From Methanomassiliicoccaceae archaeon (GTDB lineage Archaea; Thermoplasmatota; Thermoplasmata; Methanomassiliicoccales; Methanomethylophilaceae), in NCBI GenBank assembly GCA_016284295.1, contig JAEEOP010000034.1, forward strand, positions 1 to 64,000: DNA of 64,000 bases, in the 5' to 3' direction. The translations under genes were made by a program, and so were the position numbers. The first letter of the stretch is position 1. The number at the start of each line of letters is the position of its first letter. Below, piece by piece: positions 19,710 to 28,643 of this stretch. The notes under the pieces were generated by a model. It did no database searches, was not told the DNA's origin, and worked only from the letters and a program-made list of their open reading frames with translations.

Positions 19710-19764
19710 TTGTAGGCACCTGTACCGAAGTAAGGGGATTCAGCATATAACGATGACTGATGCA

Positions 19765-20874
19765 TCAGGCGCGGTTGTCGGGACTGGCCTCTTTGTAAAG
19801 CGACACTATCTGATCCAGCGGGAGGTCGGTCTTGAAGGATGTGGGAGACATGTGGGTGAGGGCTGCTTTCCCGTTGGTGCGCAGCACCTCGATGAAATCC
19901 GCGATCTTCGGAGGGGACATCTTGATGTGGGAGGACAGCTCGCTCATGTCGTAGACGAACACCTCCGTGTCGATCTCGTTCCTCCAGAGGTCGAGGTACT
20001 TGTTGCATCTCTTCTCCGTCGCCATGCCGGAGGCGTCCATCCTGCCGATGAACTCCTGGTCGTGCAGGGGACCGAGCCAAAAGGGCCCCAGTTTGTGCTG
20101 GGGGTCGTAGTGCTGGGAAAGGGAGCGCTCCATGGTGTCCATGTCGTACTGCATGTATCCGAGCTGGTCCAGCATCCTATCGGCCTTCTCGGCGCCCTCC
20201 TCTATCTGTATGTACGTGCGGAGGTAGTGGTCCGCATAGAATGACAGCAGAGGCTTCATGCCCCTGTCGAACTTGGCCAGCTCGCGTGCGACGAAGCACA
20301 TGAGGATGCGCAGCCCTCCTTCATGGCACATGTATCCCCTGACAGGTTCCGACTGATACCTGCGTCTGCATTTGGGCGCATGGGCGCCTGCCAGCGGTGC
20401 GGTGTCCGTGGCCGTCACTGCTAGGATGCCGTTCTTCCTGCATCCCCTGATGGCCGATTGCACGAACGGGGCCGGTGAACCGAACGGGTCCAGGTCGACG
20501 TAGTCGAATGCCTCGTCCGTGAACAGATTATGAAGGTTCCGATTGGACGCCCTGCAGTTCTCCAGGGAGTTTATCCTGATGTTCTCCTCTATGTACGGGA
20601 TCGCATCAGGGCTGATGTCGTTGGCGACGACTTCCGTCCCCTTGACCTCGTTGGCTATCCTTACGGCCCTGGAACCGGTGGCGGTCATGGCGTCCGCGAC
20701 GGTGAGGTCGCGGCCGACCGCACGCAGCAGCATGACGCTGATGTCGCGGTTGAAGGCCATCTGCTCGTTGAAGAAAACTCCGCCCTGGATCTTTCCAGGG
20801 CCTCCGGAGGAATGCAGCTCCGGCACCAGGATGTCCGTCGACCCCTCGCGTATGATGACGCCCTGAGGCATCAA
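19765..20874 (-). CDS. trm1: tRNA (guanine26-N2) dimethyltransferase
   Basis: EGSTDILVPELHSSGGPGKIQGGVFFNEQMAFNRDISV...DLDPFGSPAPFVQSAIR. Confidence 0.92.
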   Translation of the reverse strand: MMPQGVIIREGSTDILVPELHSSGGPGKIQGGVFFNEQMAFNRDISVMLLRAVGRDLTVADAMTATGSRAVRIANEVKGTEVVANDISPDAIPYIEENIRINSLENCRASNRNLHNLFTDEAFDYVDLDPFGSPAPFVQSAIRGCRKNGILAVTATDTAPLAGAHAPKCRRRYQSEPVRGYMCHEGGLRILMCFVARELAKFDRGMKPLLSFYADHYLRTYIQIEEGAEKADRMLDQLGYMQYDMDTMERSLSQHYDPQHKLGPFWLGPLHDQEFIGRMDASGMATEKRCNKYLDLWRNEIDTEVFVYDMSELSSHIKMSPPKIADFIEVLRTNGKAALTHMSPTSFKTDLPLDQIVSLYKEASPDNRA

Positions 20875-21416
20875 ACATTCTCTCCGTGCATCAGGCGGAC
20901 GATCTTGTAGGGAAGGATGTTCCTGTTAGTAGGCGTCACCTCGAGGATCCTGACGTCATCCCTCCTCCTGATGTCCTGCAGCAGGGGATTCCTTGACTTC
21001 TTGTGGAGCGTGATGATCATGGGCTTGTCGGCTTCCAGGGATTCCTTGACGGCCTCCACGAAGGCCTCGCTCTCGACCTCCATCTTGCCGACCTCGTCGA
21101 TGACGATGATGTCGCACTTCTCGACGGCCTCCTTGATCGCCTTCACACCGACCTCCTCCATCTTGGCGAGGTCCACACCTATCTTGCCGATGACCAGTTT
21201 GCTCTCGATCTCGGTGCTCGCAAAAACCTGTTTTTCACCAGTCAAAAGGTTTCTCACTGTGAAACCGGTTTTCTTGCGCCCTTCCTCGATGGGTTCATCG
21301 ATCATACCTCCGATGAGGAGTTCCTCCTCCTTGAGCATCTCGATGACCCTCAGCAGGGCGTAGGTCTTCCCTGAGCCCGGGAGCCCTGTTATACCGATTT
21401 TGATATCAGTTATCAT
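20871..21416 (-). CDS. Nucleoside-triphosphatase THEP1 family
   Basis: KIGITGLPGSGKTYALLRVIEML...IVIDEVGKMEVESEAF. Confidence 0.88.
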   Translation of the reverse strand: MITDIKIGITGLPGSGKTYALLRVIEMLKEEELLIGGMIDEPIEEGRKKTGFTVRNLLTGEKQVFASTEIESKLVIGKIGVDLAKMEEVGVKAIKEAVEKCDIIVIDEVGKMEVESEAFVEAVKESLEADKPMIITLHKKSRNPLLQDIRRRDDVRILEVTPTNRNILPYKIVRLMHGENV

Positions 21417-21702
21417 CTTAACCTCGATAATTGTTAGTCATTAGACTGGCTACTCAAATATCGTTAACACGATATTTATTACCTCTGGACTGATTTTAAC
21501 GTGATTAAAGCAGTCCAGACATATTGCGTTCTCGGTCTGGCTTATTTCGACAATTGACATGGTATTTTATGTCCATTCCGAAGTGGCGGTACCGCAAACC
21601 GCACGGTGTTGGATGCTTCGGATATAAATGTACATAAACAGGTCATTATGCACAATTACATCCACCATCATTGTTTTTGAATGAGTTACGCCATACAGGC
21701 TC

Positions 21703-22383
21703 ATGCACTACTCGGAGCTCTCCAAGGCACTGCTCACACACCCGGGGGTGGTCCGTCTCGAGTACCTCTCCGACGACGTGCAGGAGGCGGTCGGCGAGAT
21801 CGAATACTCTCCGAACAACGTGGGGTTCACGCCCATAGATCCGGCCGGTCTCAACGAGGTCTGCTCGATGCCGCTCCGTCTGATAATGTTCTGCAGCGCC
21901 GAGTTCCAGATGTTCGATCAGACCTTCATAGACATCATCGACACCAGGGGGGAGCTGGTCGGCCACGACGTGCTGGGCCAGGACAGGCATCTGTACGAAT
22001 CGGATGACTACATATGGCTGGCGGACAACATAGTGCTGAACCTCACCGCAATGTCGGATCATCCGCTGAGGACGGTGATACACTCGTTCCCGTTCCGCGT
22101 GGACGGTGCGGAGGGTATAGAGATGAGGCTCTTCTATCCGTCAGTGATGTCCGCCGAGTATCTCAACGATCGGTACGGCGCCAGGGGAAAGATAGTGGCT
22201 ACGCTGTTGCTCGGTGTGAACGGTGTGGAATTCCGATGGCCTCGATCACTCTTGGATGTCCGAGATGTACATGAGGGGATACTGAAGCTCCTCGTCGTAC
22301 CTCATCTCCGCGCGGACGCTGGTGCCGTCTATGTCGATGACGACGACCGCGTCGATCATGTCGCCGGTCAGGGAGAAGTATGA
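21703..22383 (+). CDS. Hypothetical protein; 3' end overlaps the convergent mptD-like gene
   Basis: MHYSELSKALLTHPGVVRLEYLSDDVQEAVGEIEYSPNNVGF; coding-like to about 22240, then antisense to the 22246-22632 gene. Confidence 0.55.
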   Translation: MHYSELSKALLTHPGVVRLEYLSDDVQEAVGEIEYSPNNVGFTPIDPAGLNEVCSMPLRLIMFCSAEFQMFDQTFIDIIDTRGELVGHDVLGQDRHLYESDDYIWLADNIVLNLTAMSDHPLRTVIHSFPFRVDGAEGIEMRLFYPSVMSAEYLNDRYGARGKIVATLLLGVNGVEFRWPRSLLDVRDVHEGILKLLVVPHLRADAGAVYVDDDDRVDHVAGQGEV

Positions 22384-22632
22384 GTAGGTGTCCCCGTCGG
22401 CGACGAATTGGGACCTGTCGATGCTGACGCTGCAGGACATCACATAGGGCTGGACGAGGATCGATCTGCTGATGGACTCCTCCAGCGCCTCCACGGAGGA
22501 TGCGTTCACGGGGGTTCCGACGAACTGGTGGTAGATCGTCGCCATCTTGATTCCTGCCTCGAATGCGGCGCGCTCCCTTCTCGTGCACGAGAACCTCTCG
22601 TCGGCCGCCTGCTCCCTATTGTTCATACCCAT
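22246..22632 (-). CDS. mptD: Archaeal dihydroneopterin aldolase (MptD-like)
   Basis: NREQAADERFSCTRRERAAFEAGIKMATIYHQFVGTPV... Confidence 0.72.
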   Translation of the reverse strand: MGMNNREQAADERFSCTRRERAAFEAGIKMATIYHQFVGTPVNASSVEALEESISRSILVQPYVMSCSVSIDRSQFVADGDTYSYFSLTGDMIDAVVVIDIDGTSVRAEMRYDEELQYPLMYISDIQE

Positions 22633-22652
22633 AGTCATGCCTTTTGCGTATA

Positions 22653-23312
22653 TCATAGGAATAGTAGCATATGCTCCAGTCCCTCCCCGGTCACGGGTCC
22701 GACGGGTCTGAAGCCCGCATCCTCGTATGCGGACGATTCCGAGGGTCTGCAATCGGTTCTTACGAGCCTGCATCCGGTCAGGCGGGACCTGGATCTCAAT
22801 ATCGTCTTAGCGGCCTGCAACAGGTCCTCAAAAGGGATTGGACAGGACCTTCCGCGGCATATCCTCCAAATCGCGAACGTCGGCACCGGGCGGTCGCAGG
22901 GGACTGGGCACAGTCCGCGGTGCTCTGAGCAGGAGCGGTCGGATACGAAAAGATGGCTGTTTCCCAGGGTGATGTATCCGCAGACCGTGCCGTGCCCGCA
23001 CGGGTCGAGGAACAGGAACGTGTACGCTATCGATTCCTCTTCGAGTCCGATGGCGTACGTTTTCAGGAACCTCTCATCGTCATCGGCATCAGATGCGAAT
23101 GTCGCAAGAAGGGATTCCGCACGTTCCACCGGGAACCAATCCAGCAGGGGGCCTAGGGGCACTATGAATGGGTACAGCCCTCTCTCGGGGGTGTCGTCGG
23201 ACGCATCCTCAGACACCAATGACATCAGTTCTGACAGCGATGCAGGATCATCCACTACGATATCGTTCTCTAGATTGCTCAGGAACATGCGGAACACATG
23301 CAATCGACACAT
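22653..23312 (-). CDS. GNAT-like N-acetyltransferase
   Basis: C-terminal LTGCRLVRTDCRPSESSAYEDAGFRPVG resembles the GNAT motif A/B region. Confidence 0.55.
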   Translation of the reverse strand: MCRLHVFRMFLSNLENDIVVDDPASLSELMSLVSEDASDDTPERGLYPFIVPLGPLLDWFPVERAESLLATFASDADDDERFLKTYAIGLEEESIAYTFLFLDPCGHGTVCGYITLGNSHLFVSDRSCSEHRGLCPVPCDRPVPTFAIWRICRGRSCPIPFEDLLQAAKTILRSRSRLTGCRLVRTDCRPSESSAYEDAGFRPVGPVTGEGLEHMLLFL

Positions 23313-23359
23313 GCTGCGTATTTAACGCGAACCATGTACCGTAACAGTGCCTTTGGGAT

Positions 23360-24709
23360 TCATCTCTTATCGAGATCCTCATATTGCCTGGGAGCCTGGA
23401 TGTTCACATAGGCGGGTCTGACGATCTTGTTGGAAGTGATCAGCTCTTCGATCCTGTGCGCGCTCCATCCGACTATCCTCGCGGTGGCGAAGAGAGGGGT
23501 GTAGAGCTCCTTGGGTATGCCCAGCATGTTGTACACGAATCCGCTGTAGAAGTCCACGTTGGCGCACACGCTCTTGTTGTTGTGCTTGTGTGCCATGACG
23601 AGGCCGGGCGCGATGCGCTCGATGTTGCGGTAATACTTGAAGTCGTCGAGACGGCCCTTCTCCCTTGCCAGATCCTCGACGAAGGACTTGAAAACGTTCG
23701 CCCTGGGGTCGGATTTGGTGTAGATCGCGTGTCCCATGCCGTAGATCAGACCGGTCCTGTCGAAGGCCTCTTTGTTGAGTATCTTGTTGAGATAGGCGGT
23801 GAGGGCCTCCTCGTCATCGGGGTCCTTGACGTGGGCCTATATGTCGACCATCATGTCGATCACCTTCAGGTTGGCCCCTCCGTGCTTGGGTCCTTTCAGG
23901 GAGGACATGGCGGCGGCGATGACCGCGTAGGTATCGGATCCGCTGGATGTGGTGACCCTGGTGGTGAATGTCGAGTTGTTCCCTCCGCCGTGCTCCATGT
24001 GGATCACGAGGGCGAGGTCCAGGACGGTTGCCTCCAACTTGGTGTACTGCATGTCCGGGCGGAGCATCCTGAGGAAGTTCTCCGCGGACGAGAGGCTGGG
24101 GTCCGGGTTGTGGATGTACATGCTCTGGTTGTTGATGTAGTGGTTGTACGCGTGGTAGCTGTACACCGAGAGCATGGGGAAGACCGTGATGAGGTACAGG
24201 CACTGCCTGAGGACGTTGTCGAGCGAGTTGTCAAGGGCTTCGTCGTCGTATGATGCGAGGAATAGCACCTCCCTGGAGATGGCGTTCATCAGGTCCTTGT
24301 TGGCGGCCTTCATGATGACATCCCTGGTGAAGGTCTTGGGCAGCTCGCGGTTGCTGTTGATGATGCTGATGTACTCCTCCAGTTCCTCCTTGTTGGGGAG
24401 CTTACCGAAGAGGACCAGATAGGATATCTCCTCGAAGCCGAACCTCTTGTTGAGGAATCCCCTGGTGAGGTCCTCGATGCTGTATCCGCGGTAGCGGAGG
24501 ATCCCCTCGCATTCCGTCTTCGCACCGTCCACCATGACGGTGCCGTCGACCTGGGAGATCTCGGTCAGGCCCACTATGACCCCGTTCCCGTTGGAGTCGC
24601 GGAGCCCTTTCTTCACATCGTACCTGGAGTATTCCGAAGGCTCGAACGAATCGCTCTCCTGACAAAGATTGCATTTGGATTCAATGAATGATTCGTAGAC
24701 CTTCTTCAT
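23360..24709 (-). CDS. Citrate synthase with in-frame TAG at 23839-23837 (candidate pyrrolysine)
   Basis: ORFs 23837-24709 and 23360-23737 share the frame; between them: GPKHGGANLKVIDMMVDI[TAG]AHVKDPDDEEALTAYLNKILNKEAFDRTGLIYGMGHAIYTKSDPRA. All citrate synthase motifs remain in register. TGA stop. Confidence 0.88.
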
Positions 24710-25069
24710 ACGGGCACCTCTATGGTTTCAGTCTGGGTATCAAAGGAGTCTAATAAAAACTTTTGATTTGCGCCAAAAACGTAAAGTGGACACAATTCAC
24801 CATTGGCAAAAGATGGGTAGGATGATCGTCGATCGAAGCGGTTTTCGACGGACTCGGTACCGAATACGCAGTTATGAGAGGAATCTGACGATCCGCCATC
24901 CTCTTGCCATCCGGCCCCATCGGCGGTCAGCCAGCATCCGTCCGCTCGGATGCATCGGGCGGAATGTTGAGTAATCATCATTTATGATACAAAATCAACA
25001 AAAAGGTTCATTGGTAATTGGATATATCATCCAATAATTTATAAACTATCCACGGATTGTACGACTTAC

Positions 25070-25657
25070 ATGGCTCGTTACGCTGTCACCGATGTATCGA
25101 ATTTCTTCATCGACTATTTCGCCCGCTCAGTGGACCCTATGACACTGCCCCGTGTGCAGATGTTCGTCTACTTCGCGCAGGCCGAGAGTCTCCGCCGCAC
25201 AGGCATGCCCCTCTTCAACGATGAGATCAGGGCGTATTCGACCGGCCCCGGCGTCACCAGGCTGAACTCCTACTACGAGGGGTGCGGGAACGAGCCTATC
25301 AAGGTGTACAAGGATTTCGACAGGTCCAAGTTCTCGAGCCAGGACATAAACCTCCTGATGGACGTGGCGACCCATTACAACGCATACTCCACATCCCAGC
25401 TCCAGATCATGACCTTCGTCAAAGGAGGGCCGTGGGAGCAGGTCTACACCCAGGGAACCGGAATGCTCACGATCAGCAACGAGCTCATCCGCGACTTCTA
25501 CCTCGATCAGCCTCCGGTCCCCAGCTACCTGGACACCGTCTACATGGCCATCGAATCCTGCTGCGGCATCGGCACCATGCCTGCTCTTGGCGCAGAGGAG
25601 ACGATCGAGACGCCTACCGTATATACGGAGGACGCGGTCATGTACTCATGGGAATGA
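25070..25657 (+). CDS. Panacea (DUF4065/SocA-like) domain protein
   Basis: VSNFFIDYFARSVDPMTLPRVQMFVYFAQAESLRRTGMPLFNDEIRAYSTGPGVTRLNSYYEG. Confidence 0.78.
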   Translation: MARYAVTDVSNFFIDYFARSVDPMTLPRVQMFVYFAQAESLRRTGMPLFNDEIRAYSTGPGVTRLNSYYEGCGNEPIKVYKDFDRSKFSSQDINLLMDVATHYNAYSTSQLQIMTFVKGGPWEQVYTQGTGMLTISNELIRDFYLDQPPVPSYLDTVYMAIESCCGIGTMPALGAEETIETPTVYTEDAVMYSWE

Positions 25658-25839
25658 TAATCATATCCGGAAAGGAGCTCCCGGCGGAATCGGGGAGGAC
25701 CATACAGCAGGTCATCTCCGACAACGGCTACCATCCCGACTCGTACCTCTACATGGTGGACGGCAGACCCGTGCCCATGGACACGGTGATAACCGATCCG
25801 ATGAAGGTCACCGCGGTCAGGGTGGCTTCCGGCGGATGA
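25648..25839 (+). CDS. Ubiquitin-like beta-grasp small protein (ThiS/MoaD/SAMP-like) ending in GG
   Basis: MGMIIISGKELPAESGRTIQQVISDNGYHPDSYLYMVDGRPVPMDTVITDPMKVTAVRVASGG*; ATG overlaps the end of the Panacea gene. Confidence 0.72.
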   Translation: MGMIIISGKELPAESGRTIQQVISDNGYHPDSYLYMVDGRPVPMDTVITDPMKVTAVRVASGG

Positions 25840-26673
25840 TCAGAGTCCGGCCATCTTCTTCAGCATCCCGAAGTCGAACCCGTCGTCCTTCGCGTGAGAA
25901 ATCATCTCGTCCAGGTTGGCGAGGAACGCGGAATGGATGTCATCGCCCTCCAGCTTGCCCTCGCTCGACGACAGGGAATCCTCTTCGGGGAACCTGAGGT
26001 ACTCGTACCTGAGGACTCCGAGGCACTTCATGCCTGTCAGATCCTCGATCCTCTTCAATGCGGGGGCTAGAATGGAACCGTCTCCCCTGAACCTGTTGAT
26101 GATGAACCCCTTGAGCTGAGGCTTCAGCTCGTCGGGTATGAGCCTCCATGTCCCGTATATCGCTGCGAACACGCCGCCCCTCTCTATGTCTCCCACCAGA
26201 ACGGCGGGTACGCCGGTCGCTCTCATCAGACCGACGTTGGCGATGTCCGTCGCCATGAGGTTGAGCTCTACCGGGGAGCCGGAACCCTCGCACAGGAGCA
26301 TCTGATGCCTTTCGGACATCCTCGCGTAGGCGGCCTTCACGTCCTCCATGACCTTGGTGCGGTCCATCGGATGATCTTTGGTGATGTCCATGGCGGGCTT
26401 GCCGTTGAGGACCAGCTGCATCACACCTTTCCCGGAGGGTTTCAGGAGCACGGGGTTCATATCCGTCTCCGGCTCGATCCCTGCAGCCCTGGCCTGGAAC
26501 GCCTGGCCTATGCCTATCTCGCCGCCGTCCTTCGTGGCGATGGAGTTCAGCGAGAGGTTGGATCCTTTGAAGGGCGCGACGTCTATCCCCTCGTTGCTGA
26601 AGTATCTGCACATCATGGCGCACACTGTGGTCTTGCCTGCTCCGGAGGAGGTTCCCAGGAAGAGTATGCTCAT
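25840..26673 (-). CDS. Cobyric acid synthase-like ATPase domain protein (no glutaminase domain)
   Basis: MSILFLGTSSGAGKTTVCAMMCRYFSNEGIDVAPFKGSNLSLNS...AGIEPETDMNPVLLKP. Confidence 0.85.
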   Translation of the reverse strand: MSILFLGTSSGAGKTTVCAMMCRYFSNEGIDVAPFKGSNLSLNSIATKDGGEIGIGQAFQARAAGIEPETDMNPVLLKPSGKGVMQLVLNGKPAMDITKDHPMDRTKVMEDVKAAYARMSERHQMLLCEGSGSPVELNLMATDIANVGLMRATGVPAVLVGDIERGGVFAAIYGTWRLIPDELKPQLKGFIINRFRGDGSILAPALKRIEDLTGMKCLGVLRYEYLRFPEEDSLSSSEGKLEGDDIHSAFLANLDEMISHAKDDGFDFGMLKKMAGL

Positions 26674-28490
26674 TCCCTCACCCCCGCGATGTCCAGCAGC
26701 TTCTCCACGTCCATGTTGCTCCCGAACACGTCCGCAAGTTTGTCGAGGTTCTCTTCCAGGACCTCGTCGTAGTCGCAGCCGGCCTCGGCATCGATTGGCT
26801 TACCGTCGTGCTTGACGAAGGACAGGAAGTATCTCCTGAACGCGGGCTTGTCGAATATCCCGTGCTGGTAGGTACCGAAAGTGAGCTCGTCCTCGCGGAC
26901 GGAGCCTTCCGGCTCGGGATCCGCATGGAATCTGTCAAGCATGACCAATGGCTTCTCGTTGACCTCGGACATGCCCATGTGCAGCTCGTATCCTGTTATG
27001 GCCCCGCCGTCGCCGACAGCAAGCTTTCCTTCGTTCTGGATGATGCGCTTGGTGTACTCCCCGAAGGATGTGGTGTTGTCGAAGAATCCCAATCCCTCGT
27101 GCACCGCAGGCTTGCCGTTCTCTATCCCGTTGGAATCGTCCAGGGTCCTGCCCATCATCTGGTAGCCTCCGCAGATACCTGCGATCGGGATTTTCTTCCA
27201 CAGCCCCTTGATCGCATCGAACAGGCCGTTCTCCTTCATCCAGATCAGGTCGGACACGGTGTTCTTCGTTCCGGGCATGACTATCGCGTCCACGCCTGCC
27301 AGGTCCTCGGGCTTCTCCACATAGACCACCGACACATTCTCCAAAAGGAGCGGGTCCAGGTCAGTGAAGTTCGCCATGCGGGGGAACCTTATCGCTCCGA
27401 TGCGCGACTGGCCCTCTCCCTTGGAGCGCACTCCGCGGAGGGCCTCCGAATCCTCGCTGGGGAGGACGACGTCGGCATGCGGAATGATTCCTATGACCGG
27501 TATCCCTGTGAGTTCCTCCAGCTTGTCCGCTCCGGGACGGAGGTTCTCGGTGTTGCCCCTGACGTTGTTCAGTATGATCCCTTTGATGCGCTTCCTGTCC
27601 TTCTCGGGGATCAGCTCCACAGTGCCGATGGCGTATGCGAAGGATCCTCCCCATTCCACGTTGACCACAAGAATCACGTTGGCGTCGGCTATGTCCGCTG
27701 CGCGCATGTTGGCAATATCCTTGTCGTAGATGTTGATCTCCGCAGGGGATCCCGCCCCCTCCATGACGACGCAGTCGTACCTGTCCTTCAGGAATTCGAC
27801 ATGCTCCTTGACGATGCCGATCCCGGGGCCGGGCACGAACTCGTTGTAGTATCCGTCGACGTCGTAGTCGGCGAAGGGCTTTCCGCAGACCATGACCTGC
27901 GATATGGTGTCCCCTTTGGGTTTCAGAAGGATGGGGTTCATGTGCGCATCCGGGTTGGTGAGCCCGGCGGCCTTGGCCTGTAGCACCTGTATCATGGCGA
28001 TCTCAGCGCCGTGGCGGGTGACCTTGGAGTTGAGGCTCATGTTCTGGGATTTGAACGGCGCTACCAGGTATCCCTTCCTGTGAAGGATCCTGCATATGGC
28101 AGCGACGGTGACCGATTTGCCTGCATCGGATGTCGCGCCGACCACCATCATGGCCTTCCCCTTCTTCCAGAACCTCTTCTTGGCCTCGATGAAGATGTCG
28201 TCGAACCTGGGGTCCTTGGCGTCCTTGATGCCCAGGCGCTCTATCTCCGAATAGATGAACTTCACGACGGGGGTCCTGTGGATGAACAGGCAGTCGGAGC
28301 AGTTCCAGACCGGTCCGTGCCTCCCCTGGAGCTCCCAGCCGAAGGTGGTGTCGTTGCATGGGAAGAATGGGCAGTAGCAGAAGGAGCAGTCCTGTCCGCT
28401 GAAGTGCGCAGGATGGTACGGACAGTTCCTGTCCGGTCCGAGCCAGCCCCTCTGTATCTCTTCGTTCACCTTCTTGACGATCTTCTCCAT
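26670..28490 (-). CDS. cobQ: Cobyric acid synthase CobQ/CbiP with N-terminal Cys-rich domain
   Basis: N-terminal HFSGQDCSFCYCPFFPCNDTTFG...WNCSDCLFIH, then MMVVGATSDAGKSVTVAAICRILHRKGYLVAPFKSQNMSLNS and a C-terminal GATase domain (GICGGYQMMG). Confidence 0.92.
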   Translation of the reverse strand: MEKIVKKVNEEIQRGWLGPDRNCPYHPAHFSGQDCSFCYCPFFPCNDTTFGWELQGRHGPVWNCSDCLFIHRTPVVKFIYSEIERLGIKDAKDPRFDDIFIEAKKRFWKKGKAMMVVGATSDAGKSVTVAAICRILHRKGYLVAPFKSQNMSLNSKVTRHGAEIAMIQVLQAKAAGLTNPDAHMNPILLKPKGDTISQVMVCGKPFADYDVDGYYNEFVPGPGIGIVKEHVEFLKDRYDCVVMEGAGSPAEINIYDKDIANMRAADIADANVILVVNVEWGGSFAYAIGTVELIPEKDRKRIKGIILNNVRGNTENLRPGADKLEELTGIPVIGIIPHADVVLPSEDSEALRGVRSKGEGQSRIGAIRFPRMANFTDLDPLLLENVSVVYVEKPEDLAGVDAIVMPGTKNTVSDLIWMKENGLFDAIKGLWKKIPIAGICGGYQMMGRTLDDSNGIENGKPAVHEGLGFFDNTTSFGEYTKRIIQNEGKLAVGDGGAITGYELHMGMSEVNEKPLVMLDRFHADPEPEGSVREDELTFGTYQHGIFDKPAFRRYFLSFVKHDGKPIDAEAGCDYDEVLEENLDKLADVFGSNMDVEKLLDIAGVRE

Positions 28491-28586
28491 TCTATCGGAT
28501 GGATGTATCTGCGAACATGCTAAAAACGGTTATGTCGGCCGTCTGCGGGCGCCCTGGGTCGCTTCGCATGCATTGCCCGGAGGGCA

Positions 28587-28618
28587 TCCACTTTCGGCCA
28601 CCCCCTTGTTCGCTTAAT
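28587..28618 (+). promoter_or_regulatory. Conserved promoter element upstream of the mre11-like gene
   Basis: tccactttcggccacccccttgttcgcttaat; near-identical to 44312-44343 upstream of hjc. Confidence 0.6.
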
Positions 28619-28643
28619 ATACTCACTCAGCGGTGGTTCATCG

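Noticed and set aside
24706-24981. 91-aa minus-strand ORF upstream of citrate synthase
   Set aside because: Low coding quality and lies in the likely promoter region.
26808-27983. 391-aa plus-strand ORF opposite cobQ
   Set aside because: Antisense artefact; no motifs and cobQ is unambiguous.
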